Assembly: GCA_020851035.1 (NCBI GenBank)
Contig: JADZDM010000002.1
Location: 67,995-131,994, forward strand
DNA length: 64,000 nucleotides
Reading direction: 5' to 3'
Origin: Gemmatimonadaceae bacterium
Lineage (GTDB): Bacteria > Gemmatimonadota > Gemmatimonadetes > Gemmatimonadales > Gemmatimonadaceae
Shown: in pieces, positions 11,521 through 21,644 of the stretch
How the letters are laid out: each line of letters opens with the position of its first letter
How positions within the stretch are numbered: the stretch's first letter is position 1
Translations under genes and position numbers: made by a program
Notes under the pieces: generated by a model
Database searches by the model: none
Seen by the model: only the letters and a program-made list of their open reading frames with translations
Told to the model about the DNA's origin: nothing

Positions 11521-12897
11521 TCAGGAGCGGCCGAACGACACGGATGCGGGGTCGAGGGTGCCGGTGTAGTAGGACATCAGTGACTGCTGGAAGACGAGCG
11601 TGTAGCGCGCGTTGACGAGTGCGCTGGCGGCGGAGACCTGGGCGGCGCGGGCGAGCGAGAGCTCGGCGAGGGTGGCGGCGCCCACGCGGTACCGTTCCTG
11701 CACCGCGTTCAGCGCGAGGTCCGACGCCTCCTTCTGGGCGCGGGTGGCGTTGATCTGCTCGAGGGCCGACTGGTAGTCGAGGAAGGCGCGCCGCACCTCG
11801 AGGGCCACGGTCTGGCGTCGCAGGTCGGTGGTCAGCCGCGCGTTGGCGAGCTGGATCTCCGCCTGCTGGGTCGCCACCTTCGCGGCGCCGCGGTCGAAGA
11901 GCGGGACCGACACCGACAGGCCGATCGAGCCGCCCTTGCGCTGGTCGAGCTGGGTCGCGAACGAGGCGGCCGTGAGGCTGCTGTACGCGGTGTTGTAGCC
12001 AAGGTTGAGCCCCACCTGCGGCCAGCGCGTGCTCTTCGACACCGAGAGGGCCTCGGTGGCCGCGTCCACGCGGAGCTTCGCGGCCGCCAGGTCCGACCGT
12101 TCCGCGAACGCGCTGGTGAGCAACCCGCCGAGTGTGAGTGCCGGCGACACCGCGCCCGAATCCACCGCCGGCGTCGCGAAGGTGAAGCTGCCACGGGGAT
12201 CGAGCTGCAGGGTCTGGATCAGGTCCACCTTCGCCAGCTCCACGGCGCGGACCGCCGTCACCACCTGCGAGCGGGCGAGGGCCACCGCCGCCTGCTGCTG
12301 GTACAGGTCCGCCACCGAGCGACGGCCGGCACTCACCAGGGCCTGCACCTGGACGAGCTGCGCCTGCTGTGCCACGAAGTTCGAGTCCTGGACGGCCTGC
12401 TGCTCCTGCAGCGTGACGAGCGACAGGAAGTTCGACGCGACGGTGAACACCACGGTCTGCCGTGCGCGGGCCAGGTCACTCGCGCTGGCGCTCTCCCCGA
12501 AGCGGGCCTGCTTGAGCTGCGAGAGGTTCTGGAAGCCGTTGAAGAGCGTGACACTCGACGAGACACCGGTCTGCAGCGCCTGCGACTGCTGGTTGATGAG
12601 CCGACCCTCCGTCTGGCTGAAGCTCTGGCCGACGTTCTCGGAGGTGTTGGCGGTGAGCGCCAGGTTGGGCAGCAGGGCGTTGCGCTGTTGCGTGACCGAC
12701 ACGGCGCTCAGGGACCTGGTATTCTCCGCCTGCCGGAGGGTGATGTTCTGCTGCAGCGCGATGCGCACCGCGTCGGCGAAGGTGATGCGCTGCGGCAGGC
12801 TGTCACGCCCCTGCGCCACCAGCGGCGCCGCACAGGCGGCGGCACAGAGCAGCGTGGTGAGGGTCCGCACCCGGGTCGACGGGCGATGGTCGTTCAT
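11521..12897 (-). CDS. TolC-family outer membrane efflux protein
   Basis: Outer-membrane channel of a tripartite exporter. The 458-residue protein begins with a cleavable signal peptide (TLTTLLCAAACAAPLVAQG) and shows the two long coiled-coil repeats of the OEP family, seen as DAVRIALQQNITLRQAEN near the start and AQKEASDLALNAVQERYRVGAATLAEL near the end. The ATG at 12897 is preceded by GGAG at a 7-base spacing; an upstream GTG would overlap that site. It lies 78 bases after the MacB-like permease gene and is the last gene of the efflux operon. Confidence 0.93.
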   Translation of the reverse strand: MNDHRPSTRVRTLTTLLCAAACAAPLVAQGRDSLPQRITFADAVRIALQQNITLRQAENTRSLSAVSVTQQRNALLPNLALTANTSENVGQSFSQTEGRLINQQSQALQTGVSSSVTLFNGFQNLSQLKQARFGESASASDLARARQTVVFTVASNFLSLVTLQEQQAVQDSNFVAQQAQLVQVQALVSAGRRSVADLYQQQAAVALARSQVVTAVRAVELAKVDLIQTLQLDPRGSFTFATPAVDSGAVSPALTLGGLLTSAFAERSDLAAAKLRVDAATEALSVSKSTRWPQVGLNLGYNTAYSSLTAASFATQLDQRKGGSIGLSVSVPLFDRGAAKVATQQAEIQLANARLTTDLRRQTVALEVRRAFLDYQSALEQINATRAQKEASDLALNAVQERYRVGAATLAELSLARAAQVSAASALVNARYTLVFQQSLMSYYTGTLDPASVSFGRS

Positions 12898-12975
12898 GTC
12901 AGGCTCCACGAGGATTGCAGGACGGCAGGAGGCGGCACGGCGGGCGCCACGCGGGATCGCGCGGCGGGGCCGGTG

Positions 12976-14196
12976 TCATTCGTAGCGGAGTGCCTGGATG
13001 GGATTCATCGAGGCCGCCTTGCGGGCCGGGTAGTAGCCGAAGAACACGCCGACGGCGGCCGAGAAGCCGACGGCGATGAAGACCGCCGACCACGGGGTGG
13101 CCGTGGCCCAGCCCGTGATGCGGCCGAGCAGCGCGGCGCCGCCGAGACCGGCGGCGAGCCCGATCACGCCACCGAGCACGCTCATCACGATGCTCTCGAC
13201 CAGGAACTGCGTGAGGACGTCGGAGCCACGTGCGCCGATCGCCATGCGGATGCCGATCTCGCGCGTGCGCTCGGTGACGCTGACGAGCATGATGTTCATG
13301 ATCCCGATGCCGCCGACGACCAGCGAGATCGACGCGATGGCGGCCAGCAGGCCGGTCATCACGCTGGTGGTGCTGGTGGCGGCCGCCGCGATGGCGGTCT
13401 GGTCGCGCACGGTGAAGTCATCCGGCTGCGCGCCACCGTTCAACTGGTGCGCCTCGCGCATCAGCGCCTTCACCTCCTCGATCGCAGCCGGGATGGTGGC
13501 GGTGGACTCGGTGCTCCCGAGGATCTGGGCGAGGAAGCTGAAGCCGCTGAGGCGGTCCTGCGCGGTGGTGTACGGCACCAGCACGACGTCGTCCTGGTCG
13601 TTGCCGGTGGCGGTCTGGCCCTTCGGCGCCAGCACGCCCACGACCTGGAACGGCGAGCGCCCGAGCTGCACCTGCGCGCCGACGGCATTGCCGTCGGGAA
13701 AGAGGTTGGTGGCCACGGTGTTGCCGAGCACCACCACCTTCCGCTTGGTGCGCACGTCGTCGTCGGTGAACAGCGCCCCGCTCGAGACGCCCCAGTTGCG
13801 GATGGTGAGGTAGTCGACCGAGACCCCGTTGACCCCGGTGCGCCAGTTCCCCGCCCCGCCGATGACCTGCGTGCGGGTGACGATCACCGGCGAGACGGCG
13901 GTGAGCAGGGTGGCGTTCGCCTTGATCCGGTCGGCGTCCGCAATCGTGAGCCGGTTGAACGTGCCGGCCCCCTGGCTCGCCCCGCCCTGCGCGGTGGTGC
14001 CGGCCGTGATCACGATCATGTTGGTGCCGAGGTTGCCGATCTGCTTCTCGATCTGCGACTGGGCGCCGTTGCCGATCGCGACCATCACGATCACGGCACC
14101 GACGCCGATCACGATGCCCAGCATCGTGAGCATGGTGCGGAGCTTGTTCTTGATGATGCTCTGCGTGGCCACCTTGAACAGCGTGCGCTTCTTCAT
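12976..14196 (-). CDS. MacB-like ABC transporter permease
   Basis: Inner-membrane subunit of a tripartite efflux pump. The 406 residues start with TM1 ([20 protein letters not shown]), then a periplasmic MacB core of about 200 residues, then three C-terminal transmembrane segments with the family motif [25 protein letters not shown] between TM2 and TM3. In MacB proper the ATPase is fused to this part; here it is a separate gene overlapping by ATGA. Substrates of such pumps include antibiotics, peptides and lipids; none can be named from sequence. Confidence 0.93.
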   Translation of the reverse strand: MKKRTLFKVATQSIIKNKLRTMLTMLGIVIGVGAVIVMVAIGNGAQSQIEKQIGNLGTNMIVITAGTTAQGGASQGAGTFNRLTIADADRIKANATLLTAVSPVIVTRTQVIGGAGNWRTGVNGVSVDYLTIRNWGVSSGALFTDDDVRTKRKVVVLGNTVATNLFPDGNAVGAQVQLGRSPFQVVGVLAPKGQTATGNDQDDVVLVPYTTAQDRLSGFSFLAQILGSTESTATIPAAIEEVKALMREAHQLNGGAQPDDFTVRDQTAIAAAATSTTSVMTGLLAAIASISLVVGGIGIMNIMLVSVTERTREIGIRMAIGARGSDVLTQFLVESIVMSVLGGVIGLAAGLGGAALLGRITGWATATPWSAVFIAVGFSAAVGVFFGYYPARKAASMNPIQALRYE

Positions 14197-14975
14197 GACA
14201 CCTCCGCCATCGCGCCGGCCTGCACCATCCTGGCCAGGTCGTCCTTCGCCGTGTGGCGACCCACCACCGGGGTGTCCCGGATGACCTGGCCGTCACGCAT
14301 CTCGACGATCCGCTTCGCGTACTGCGCCACGTCATGCTCGTGGGTGACAAGGATGATGGTGATGCCCTGCTCGTTGAGCTCCTGGAACAGCGACATCACG
14401 TCCACCGTGGTGTGGCTGTCGAGGTTCCCCGTCGGCTCGTCGGCCAGCAGCAGGGTGGGCTGCGTGACGATGGCGCGCGCGATGGCGACGCGCTGCTGCT
14501 GGCCACCCGAGAGCTCACTGGGCTCGTGGTCCATGCGCGTGCCGAGCCCCACGCGCGTGAGGGCGGCAGCGGCGGTGGCACGGGTGTCGGTCCAGCGGGC
14601 GGCGCGGTCGTAGAGCATGGGCAGTTCCACGTTGTCGAGTGCCGAGGTGCGCGGCAGCAGGTTGAACCCCTGGAAGACGAAGCCGAGCTTCTGGTTGCGG
14701 AGGTCGGCGAGGTCGTTGCGGCTCATGCCGTTCACGGCCACGCCGTCGAGCGCGTAGGTGCCCTCGGTGGGCGTGTCGAGGCAACCGATGATGTTCATCA
14801 TCGTGGACTTGCCGGACCCCGACGCGCCGATGATGGCGACCATCTCGCCCGGCTGCACCTCGAGGTTCACGCCCCGCATGGCGAGCACCTGGTTGGTGCC
14901 CATCGTGTAGCGCTTCACGACGTTGGTGAGCCGGATGACCGGGTGCGGCGCGGCGCCGCGGTGCGGGACGCCCAT
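14193..14975 (-). CDS. MacB/LolD-type ABC transporter ATPase
   Basis: ATP-binding subunit that drives the adjacent permease. The 260 residues contain Walker [10 protein letters not shown] (about 50-58), the signature [14 protein letters not shown], Walker [13 protein letters not shown] and an H-loop VTHEHDVA. A short extension of 12 residues precedes the conserved [10 protein letters not shown]. Its stop overlaps the permease start (ATGA), and its start overlaps the membrane-fusion gene stop by one base (TGATG), so the three are translationally linked. Confidence 0.95.
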   Translation of the reverse strand: MGVPHRGAAPHPVIRLTNVVKRYTMGTNQVLAMRGVNLEVQPGEMVAIIGASGSGKSTMMNIIGCLDTPTEGTYALDGVAVNGMSRNDLADLRNQKLGFVFQGFNLLPRTSALDNVELPMLYDRAARWTDTRATAAAALTRVGLGTRMDHEPSELSGGQQQRVAIARAIVTQPTLLLADEPTGNLDSHTTVDVMSLFQELNEQGITIILVTHEHDVAQYAKRIVEMRDGQVIRDTPVVGRHTAKDDLARMVQAGAMAEVS

Positions 14976-16300
14976 CAGAACGTCCCCGGCGGGCGGGGAC
15001 CGCCGGTGCGTTGCTGCGTCGGCTGGAACGGGTTCGCGGTGGCGCCGCCGGCCGCCGCGGAGCCCGGCGTCGCGATGCCGATCGCCACCTGCATGCCGGC
15101 CGCGATCGCGCGTCCGGCGACCTGCGTCCGCTGGCCGTCGGTGACGCCGGTGCGGACGCGGAACGGGCGGAGTCGGCCGGTGGAATCCGTGATCCAGAGC
15201 GTGCCGACCGAATCGGGCGCGGCCCGGCGGACGCGCGGGGTCGCCGCCGCACCCGGGAATCCGGGCGGCGGGCCGCCCGGCCCGCTGCCGCCGGCGACCA
15301 CCGCCGGCGGTGCCGCCGCCGTACGCCTGGCGAGGCTGTCGCGGCGGGCCGTGAGGATGCCGCTGTCGGCCCCGAGCATCTCGGCGGTGGGCTTGAAGCG
15401 GAGCGCCGAGTTGGGCACCGCCAACACGTTCTCGGCGCGCTGCGTGAGGAACTTGACCGTCGCCGTCATGCCCGGGAGCAGCTTGCCGTCCGTGTTGGCG
15501 ACGCCAAGCACGACGGTGTAGTTGACCACGTTGTCGGTGACGGCCGAGAGCAGGCGCTTCTGCTTCACCACCGCATTGAAGGTGCGCGTGGAGAAGGCGG
15601 CCACGGTGAAGGTCGCGGTCTGGCCGACCTCGATCCTGCCGATGTCACTCTCGTCGACGAGGGCGAGGATCTGCATCTCGGCGAGGTTCTCCGCGATGCG
15701 GAAGATCTCCGGCGTGGACAGGCTGGCGGCCACCGTCTGGCCCAGCTCGACAGCGCGTGAGACGATCACCCCATCGATCGGCGAGGCGATGGAGGTGTAG
15801 GCGAGGTTCTGGCGGGTGCGCTGCAGCGCGATGCGGGCGGACGTCACGTTCGACTGGGCCAACCGGTAGGTGACCTGGATCGTCGCGAACTCGGTGGCCG
15901 TCACGACCTGCGACTCGAAGAGCTGCTTGTTCCGGTCGTACTCCGCCTTCGCCTGCGCGAGCTGTGCCTCGGTGCGCTCGAGCGCGGCCTGCGACTCCGC
16001 CACGGCCTGCTGCTGCAGCGTGGGGTCGATGCGGGCGAGGAGCTGGCCCTTGCGCACCTTGTCATTGAAGTCCACGTAGAGCGCGGCCACCTGGCCGGAC
16101 ACCTGCGTGCCCACCTGCACCGTCCGGACAGCGCTCAACGCCCCGGTGGCCGACACCGTGGACTCGAGGGTCGCCTGCTCGACGGTGGCGAACCGGAACA
16201 CGGGCGTGTTCCGGGCCTCGGCACTCCGCGTGTACCAGAACACGCCAGCGGAGACCGCGCAGGCCAGGGTGACTCCGATCGCGAGGCTGGTCTTCTTCAT
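14975..16300 (-). CDS. MacA-like periplasmic adaptor (membrane fusion protein)
   Basis: Periplasmic adaptor joining the MacB-like pump to the TolC-like channel. From ATG at 16300 the 441-residue protein starts MKKTSLAIGVTLACAVSAGV, a membrane anchor, followed by the lipoyl-like half motif GTQVSGQVAALYVDFNDKVRKGQLLARID, a coiled-coil hairpin (about 90-165) and beta-barrel repeats. A Pro/Gly-rich insertion of about 40 residues (PPAVVAGGSGPGGPPPGFPG) interrupts the C-terminal part, and the C-terminus is another Gly/Pro tail. First gene of the operon, divergent from the hybrid kinase at 16780. Confidence 0.92.
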   Translation of the reverse strand: MKKTSLAIGVTLACAVSAGVFWYTRSAEARNTPVFRFATVEQATLESTVSATGALSAVRTVQVGTQVSGQVAALYVDFNDKVRKGQLLARIDPTLQQQAVAESQAALERTEAQLAQAKAEYDRNKQLFESQVVTATEFATIQVTYRLAQSNVTSARIALQRTRQNLAYTSIASPIDGVIVSRAVELGQTVAASLSTPEIFRIAENLAEMQILALVDESDIGRIEVGQTATFTVAAFSTRTFNAVVKQKRLLSAVTDNVVNYTVVLGVANTDGKLLPGMTATVKFLTQRAENVLAVPNSALRFKPTAEMLGADSGILTARRDSLARRTAAAPPAVVAGGSGPGGPPPGFPGAAATPRVRRAAPDSVGTLWITDSTGRLRPFRVRTGVTDGQRTQVAGRAIAAGMQVAIGIATPGSAAAGGATANPFQPTQQRTGGPRPPGTF

Positions 16301-16779
16301 GGCGTGGGCTTGGTGCAGGGGTGCGACGGATGCGTGCGCGCACTTGCACGCACGGGATCGGCGGGAGTGTGTGGCCGGACGGAGGCGCCGCAGGGACGGA
16401 CGGCCTCCCTGCACCTCCGTACAGCGGCGGCGGACGCAGCGTTGGTCCGGGCCGTCGGATCGCGCAATGGCGCATCCGGGCGCTCGTGCATCGGTGATGA
16501 CACGCACCAGCACATCGCCATTGCATGAATCGAGCCGGTTGATATGTCACGCCGTCACGCGGGGCTCCGACGCGGGCACCCGACACTCCGCCAGCAACGG
16601 GACCTGCCACGCGTCATCGCCGGTTGCGCATTGACCCTTTCTCACGACGCGCATCGCCAGCGCCGCCCTTGTGCGCGCGCAGGCGATGATGCATACAACC
16701 TGCGTCCGGCAGCCGGATCGCAGCGGGCCCGCACGCGCGCACGCGCGCCGGCCCGCCCTTCTCCACGGGATGGCACGAC
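16301..16779. other. Divergent intergenic region without a gene
   Basis: This 479-base stretch must hold the promoters for the efflux operon (minus) and the hybrid kinase (plus). I see short GC-rich palindromes such as GTGCGCGCAC but no convincing -35/-10 pair, operator dyad or small coding frame. Confidence 0.5.
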
Positions 16780-19700
16780 ATGTTCAGCAGCACCGGGCAG
16801 GCCACAAGGCAGACACCGCGCGGCGTGATCGACGCGGGGGCCCGGTCATTGCTCGATGCCCTGCCCGCGCACATCGCCATCCTCGATGCGGAGGGCGGCA
16901 TCATCGCCACCAACGCGGCGTGGAACCGGTATGCCGCGCGCAACGGGTTCCGGGGAGAGGGATTCGGCGTCGGCCACAACTACGTCGCCGTCTGCCGCGC
17001 GGCCTCCGGCGACCGGGACGCCCACGCGCACCTCGTGGCGGACGGCATCGAGGCGGTGCTCGCCGGGAAGGCCACCGAGTTCGAGCTCGACTACGAGTGC
17101 CATGCGCCGCACCGGCGGCAGTGGTTCCGCGTGCTCGTCACCCCCGCGCCGGCGGACTCCGGCGCGTCGGCGGTGGTGATGCACGTGGACGTGAGCAGCA
17201 TCTCGCACGCCGAGGAGGCGCTCCGCAGCAACGAGGGGCGGTATCGCGAGCTCTTCAAGCGGCATCCGCAGGCGATGTACGTCTGCGACGCCTCGACGCT
17301 CCGGTTCGTGGCCGTGAACGATGCAGCCGTCGCGCGGTATGGGTACTCGCGCGAGGAGTTCCTTGGCATGACGCTCTTCGACCTGCGGCCGGCCGATGCC
17401 CACGACGCGCTGCGCCAGGAGCTGTCGGTGGTGCCGATGGGTCCGCGGCACCCGGGGCTCCACCGCCACGTCCGGAAGGACGGCAGCGTGGTGATGGTCG
17501 ACATCTCGACGCACACGCTCGAGTATGCTGACCGGCAGGCGTTCGTGGTGCTGGCGATCGACGTGACGGAACGGGAGCTGGCCGAGTCCGCGCTGCGCGA
17601 CGGCGCAGCACGCCTGCAGGCGCTGGCCTCGGAGCTCGAGGCCGAGCGTGCGCGCCTGGTGGCGGCGCAGGCCGTCGGCAAGATCGGCAGCTGGGAGTTC
17701 GACCTTGCCACCGCGACCGGCCGCTGGTCCGAGGAGCTGTACCGGATCTACGGCCAGCCGAACGACGGGACCCCGATGACGATCGCCCGCGTGCTCGGGT
17801 GGTTCCATCCGGACGACCGCGCGCCGGCGCAGGCCAGCTTCGCGGCCGGTCTCGCGCAGCCGGGCGAGGTGATGGAATCGCGCCACCGGATCGTGCTGCC
17901 CGACGGCAGCGAGAAGGTGGTGAACGACCGGTTCCGCATCCAGGCCGATGCGGCTGGTGTGCCGGTGACGGTGAGCGGCACGGCGCAGGACGTGACCGAG
18001 CAGCATCGCATGCTGGATGCCATCCAGATCAGCGAGGAGCGGTTCCGGCTGGTGGCGAAGGCGACCAACGAGTCGGTCTGGGACTGGGACATGGTCGCCT
18101 CGACGCTGTGGTGGAACGACGGCTACGAGGCGATGTTCGGCTACCATCACGGTGCCACGCGGCCCTCGCTCGAGGGATGGCTCGACCGCATCCATCCCGA
18201 CGACCGCGACGACATCTACGCCAGCATCACGGCCGCGCTGAGCGAGGGCCGCACCGACTGGGCGCGGGAGTACCGCTACTGCCGATCCGACGGCACATAC
18301 GCCTACGTGCTGGATCGCGGGCACATCCTGCGCGACGAGGGAGGCCGGCCGGTCCGCATGATCGGCGGCATGCGCGACCTCTCGTCGCGGCGCGACGTGG
18401 AGATGCGCCTCAACGAGCAGGCCGCGCTGCTGGATGCGGCGCACGACGCGATCCTCGTGAAGGACATGGACGATCGCATCGTGTACTGGAACAAGGGGGC
18501 CGAGCGCCTCTTCGGGTGGACGGCGGAGGAGGCCATCGGCCAGGTGGCCACCCGGCTGTTCGACGTCGAGATGGAGTCGTACCGCGCGGCGCGCGAGTCG
18601 CTGCTCGCCCACGGGCAGTGGGAGGGCGAGCTGGTCAAGCACACGCGCGACGGGCGGGAGCGCGCCGTGGACGTGCGCTGGACCGTCGTGCGGTCGGAGT
18701 CGGGTGCGCCGCGGGCGGTGTTCGCCATCACGCTGGACGTGACGGAACGGAAGCGGCTCGAGGCGCAGTTCCTGCGCGCCCAGCGGCTGGAGAGCATCGG
18801 CACGCTGGCCGGCGGCATCGCACACGACCTGAACAACGTCCTGGCGCCGATCATGATGTCGATCGAGCTGCTGAAGTCGGGCGAGACGGATCCGGAGCGG
18901 CTGGAGACCCTCGCGACGATCGAGTCGGCGTCGCAGCGCGGCGCCGACATGGTGCGCCAGGTGCTGTCGTTCGCGCGCGGCACCGAGGGGGTGCGCCAGC
19001 CGATCGACGTGGGGCTGCTGGCCCGTGACGTGGTGAAGATCGCGCGCGAGACGTTCCCGAAGGACATCGCGGTGCGCCTGCGCACGGTGCTCGGGCCGTG
19101 GCTGATCGATGCCGATGCGACGCAGATCCACCAGGTGCTGATGAACATGGTCGTCAATGCCCGCGATGCCATGCCGCACGGTGGCACGCTGGAGCTGTCG
19201 ATCGCGAACGTGGTGCTGGACGACACCTATGCGGGGATGCACACGGAGAGCCGGCCAGGCCGCTACCTGAGCATCACCGTGGCCGACACCGGGCGTGGCA
19301 TTCCCCCGGAGGTGATGGAGCGCCTGTTCGAGCCGTTCTTCACCACCAAGGAACAGGGCAAGGGCACGGGGCTGGGCCTCTCCACCGTGCACACCATCGT
19401 GCGCACGCACGGCGGGTTCGTGACGGTGTACTCGGAGCCGGGGCACGGTGCCCGGTTCGTGGTGCACCTGCCGGCCCGCATCGACATGCTGCCCGACGAG
19501 GGCGTCCCGGGTGCGGCGCAGCAATTGCCGCGTGGGGCCGGCGAGTTGATCCTGGTGGTGGACGACGAGGAGCCGATCCGCGAGATCGTGCGGAAGACGC
19601 TGGAGCGCTTCGGCTACGAGGTGATCGTGGCCGTGAACGGCGCCGAGGCGGTGGCGCGCTACGTCCAGCACGACGGGCGTGTCGCGGCGGTGCTCACCGA

Positions 19701-19911
19701 CATGGCGATGCCGGTGATGGACGGGCCGGCGATGGTGATCGCGCTGCGCGCGCTCGACCCGGCCGCGCGGATCATCGGCTCCAGCGGCATGCTCACCAGC
19801 GACAAGCTCGCACACCTCTCGGGCCAGAGTTCGATGCAGTTCGTCCACAAGCCCTACACCGCCGAGGCGCTGCTCACCACACTGCACCGCGTCCTGCACG
19901 AGACGGCCTGA
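16780..19911 (+). CDS. Multi-PAS hybrid sensor histidine kinase
   Basis: A soluble 1043-residue sensor kinase with no transmembrane segment. Five PAS-type domains are visible by their openings: about 20-130 (LLDALPAHIAILDAEGG), 150-265, 305-410 (KIGSWEFDLATATGRWSEE), 420-540 (ATNESVWDWDMVA) and 545-660 (AALLDAAHDAILVKDMDD). The dimerisation/phosphoacceptor motif GIAHDLNNVL places His682; the ATPase domain has NARDAMP, DTGRGIPPEV and GKGTGLGLSTV. A C-terminal receiver (about 925-1043) has VVDDEE, Asp974 in LTDMAMPVMDG, and the KPYT lysine. Internal phosphotransfer from His682 to Asp974 is expected; no Hpt protein or output regulator is adjacent. Signal unknown. Confidence 0.93.
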   Translation: MFSSTGQATRQTPRGVIDAGARSLLDALPAHIAILDAEGGIIATNAAWNRYAARNGFRGEGFGVGHNYVAVCRAASGDRDAHAHLVADGIEAVLAGKATEFELDYECHAPHRRQWFRVLVTPAPADSGASAVVMHVDVSSISHAEEALRSNEGRYRELFKRHPQAMYVCDASTLRFVAVNDAAVARYGYSREEFLGMTLFDLRPADAHDALRQELSVVPMGPRHPGLHRHVRKDGSVVMVDISTHTLEYADRQAFVVLAIDVTERELAESALRDGAARLQALASELEAERARLVAAQAVGKIGSWEFDLATATGRWSEELYRIYGQPNDGTPMTIARVLGWFHPDDRAPAQASFAAGLAQPGEVMESRHRIVLPDGSEKVVNDRFRIQADAAGVPVTVSGTAQDVTEQHRMLDAIQISEERFRLVAKATNESVWDWDMVASTLWWNDGYEAMFGYHHGATRPSLEGWLDRIHPDDRDDIYASITAALSEGRTDWAREYRYCRSDGTYAYVLDRGHILRDEGGRPVRMIGGMRDLSSRRDVEMRLNEQAALLDAAHDAILVKDMDDRIVYWNKGAERLFGWTAEEAIGQVATRLFDVEMESYRAARESLLAHGQWEGELVKHTRDGRERAVDVRWTVVRSESGAPRAVFAITLDVTERKRLEAQFLRAQRLESIGTLAGGIAHDLNNVLAPIMMSIELLKSGETDPERLETLATIESASQRGADMVRQVLSFARGTEGVRQPIDVGLLARDVVKIARETFPKDIAVRLRTVLGPWLIDADATQIHQVLMNMVVNARDAMPHGGTLELSIANVVLDDTYAGMHTESRPGRYLSITVADTGRGIPPEVMERLFEPFFTTKEQGKGTGLGLSTVHTIVRTHGGFVTVYSEPGHGARFVVHLPARIDMLPDEGVPGAAQQLPRGAGELILVVDDEEPIREIVRKTLERFGYEVIVAVNGAEAVARYVQHDGRVAAVLTDMAMPVMDGPAMVIALRALDPAARIIGSSGMLTSDKLAHLSGQSSMQFVHKPYTAEALLTTLHRVLHETA

Positions 19912-19995
19912 CGCGCGGGGCTGGCCGGCGCGTGGTCGGTGGGTTAGATCGCGGGACCAGCCGTCCTGTCCGCACCCACCCCCGCACCGCCTCCC

Positions 19996-20781
19996 GTGGC
20001 TCCTGTCGGCTGGATCGTCGCGGTGATCGCGACCGTGGCGTTCGTGATCGAGCGCCTGAAGCGCGAGCGGATGCGCGCCCTGATGAAGCAGACCGGCACC
20101 TTCCTGCCGCTGCCTTCGATCCCCCTGCCGGAGCTCGACCCGGTGTTCGCACCCGGCCGGTTCGGCCCGACGCTCGACACCGAGGTGCACTTCATCGGGC
20201 ACGGGCCGATCCCGGTGCCGGGTGGGACGTCGGATGGCGAGGCCTGGATCCTCGCCGTGCTCGCGAAGCAGGCGCACACCTTCTTCGAGTTCGGCACCTG
20301 CACCGGCAAGACCGCCTACCTGTGGAGCCGCAATGCACCGGACGGCGCGCGGATCGTGACGCTCACCCTGGCCCCGGACCAGCGCGATCGCTACGTGGCC
20401 GCCGCCGGTGACGACAAGCGCGACGAACGGTTCGCCCTCGACGAATCGAACTTCACCGAGTTCGTGTATTCCGGGACGCCCCAGTCCGCGCGCATCGAGC
20501 AGCGCTTCGGCGACAGCAAGGCGTTCGACGAGGGTGCGTATGCGGGGTGGGCCGACCTGGTGTTCGTGGACGGCGCCCATGCCGAGTCGTACGTGCGCTC
20601 CGACACGGCGAAGGCCCTGCGGATCGTGAAGCCGGGCGGACTGATCCTCTGGCACGACTATGCCGGTCCGCACCACGCGCCCGGGGTGTTCCGCGCGCTG
20701 AACGCCCTGTCGAAGGAGCTCCCGATCCGGCACGTGAAGGGCACGACCTTTGCCGCCCTGCGCATGCCGGTCGACCCATGA
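19996..20781 (+). CDS. Membrane-anchored class I SAM methyltransferase-like protein
   Basis: The 261-residue product starts (GTG at 19996) with a hydrophobic helix, VGWIVAVIATVAFVIE, then a Rossmann-type domain: FFEFGTCTGKTAYLWSRN matches the glycine-rich SAM loop, DLVFVDGAHAESYVRSD and GGLILWHDYAGP match the acidic motif and strand 5 region of Methyltransferase_24 proteins. The single helix would keep the enzyme on the inner membrane, facing the cytoplasm. The substrate is unknown; such enzymes act on sugars, lipids or small molecules. It follows the hybrid kinase by 84 bases. Catalytic activity is inferred from fold only. Confidence 0.7.
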   Translation: MAPVGWIVAVIATVAFVIERLKRERMRALMKQTGTFLPLPSIPLPELDPVFAPGRFGPTLDTEVHFIGHGPIPVPGGTSDGEAWILAVLAKQAHTFFEFGTCTGKTAYLWSRNAPDGARIVTLTLAPDQRDRYVAAAGDDKRDERFALDESNFTEFVYSGTPQSARIEQRFGDSKAFDEGAYAGWADLVFVDGAHAESYVRSDTAKALRIVKPGGLILWHDYAGPHHAPGVFRALNALSKELPIRHVKGTTFAALRMPVDP

Positions 20782-20903
20782 GCCGCCAAGTCCGGCTGAC
20801 AAAGGCGTCCCGGAATACGGCTCACCTGTAACATCACGCACGCTCGCCACATTCTGCCGGGCTGTGCGTTGCACATGGGGCCGTGTCTGCCGAGGTTGTG
20901 CGG

Positions 20904-21566
20904 ATGGCCTCCGGAATGCCCGTCACCCGTTACAGCGGTCTCATCATCACCACGTTGATCGCCCTGCCGGGCTGGACAGCGGCAGTGGCCCAGGCCACGG
21001 CGCCGCCAGCCAACTGGGTGGTGCGGACCGATGCCGTGCCGACGGCGAGCCAGGTTGCCGTGCGCGCGGCGCGTGGCGGCGTGCGGGTCACCACCGGCCC
21101 GGCCGCCATCCTGTACGACAGCGCGCTCCGCGCGGCAGGCGACTGGCGGATCGAGGCCAGCATGCTGCTGTTCGAGCCCGGCGGAAGGGCCGAGGGGTTC
21201 GGGGTGTTCTTCGGCGGCCGCGACCTGACCGGCCCTGCGCAACGCTACGCTTACGTGCTGGTGCGCCGCGATGGGCGGGCGCTGCTCAAGGTGCGCGACG
21301 GGGCGGCCGTGCGCACCGTGCGTGACTGGACCGCGAGCGCCGCCGTGCCGCAGTGGCGCGCGACGGGCGTGCCGGGTGCGAGCGTGCGATACCCGCTGGT
21401 CGTCGAGGCCCGGGGTGAGCGCGTCACGCTGCTGATCGGCGCGACCACGATCCTCGACGTCCCGCGCGCGGAGGTACCGACCGACGGCATCGTCGGCCTG
21501 CGCATCAACCACGCCCTCGACGTGCACCTCGAGTCGCTGCGCGTGACACCGCTCCCGACGCGCTGA
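20904..21566 (+). CDS. Secreted protein with concanavalin-like (LamG/DUF1080-like) fold
   Basis: From ATG at 20904, which has GAGG eight bases upstream, the 220-residue protein begins with a signal peptide (SGLIITTLIALPGWTAAVAQ). The rest looks like an all-beta jelly roll: DWRIEASMLLFEPGGRAEGFGVFFGGRD, YAYVLVRRDGRALLKV and VGLRINHALDVHLESLRV resemble the strands of sugar-binding or DUF1080-type domains. No catalytic residues can be named. It sits before the DAB operon but there is no overlap and no obvious functional link. GTG at 20883 and ATG at 20916 are alternative starts. Confidence 0.65.
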   Translation: MASGMPVTRYSGLIITTLIALPGWTAAVAQATAPPANWVVRTDAVPTASQVAVRAARGGVRVTTGPAAILYDSALRAAGDWRIEASMLLFEPGGRAEGFGVFFGGRDLTGPAQRYAYVLVRRDGRALLKVRDGAAVRTVRDWTASAAVPQWRATGVPGASVRYPLVVEARGERVTLLIGATTILDVPRAEVPTDGIVGLRINHALDVHLESLRVTPLPTR

Positions 21567-21644
21567 CCGCCCTCTTCCAGGCGGTGCGCTGCGGTCCCGA
21601 CGCAGCGCACCACGCACGCTCACCGACACCACCACGCGACGACG

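Noticed and set aside
16846-20874. Very long open frame on the minus strand opposite the multi-PAS kinase and methyltransferase genes
   Set aside because: It is a by-product of high GC on the opposite strand; composition is Arg/His/Gly-rich with no domain, while the plus strand encodes clear kinase motifs.
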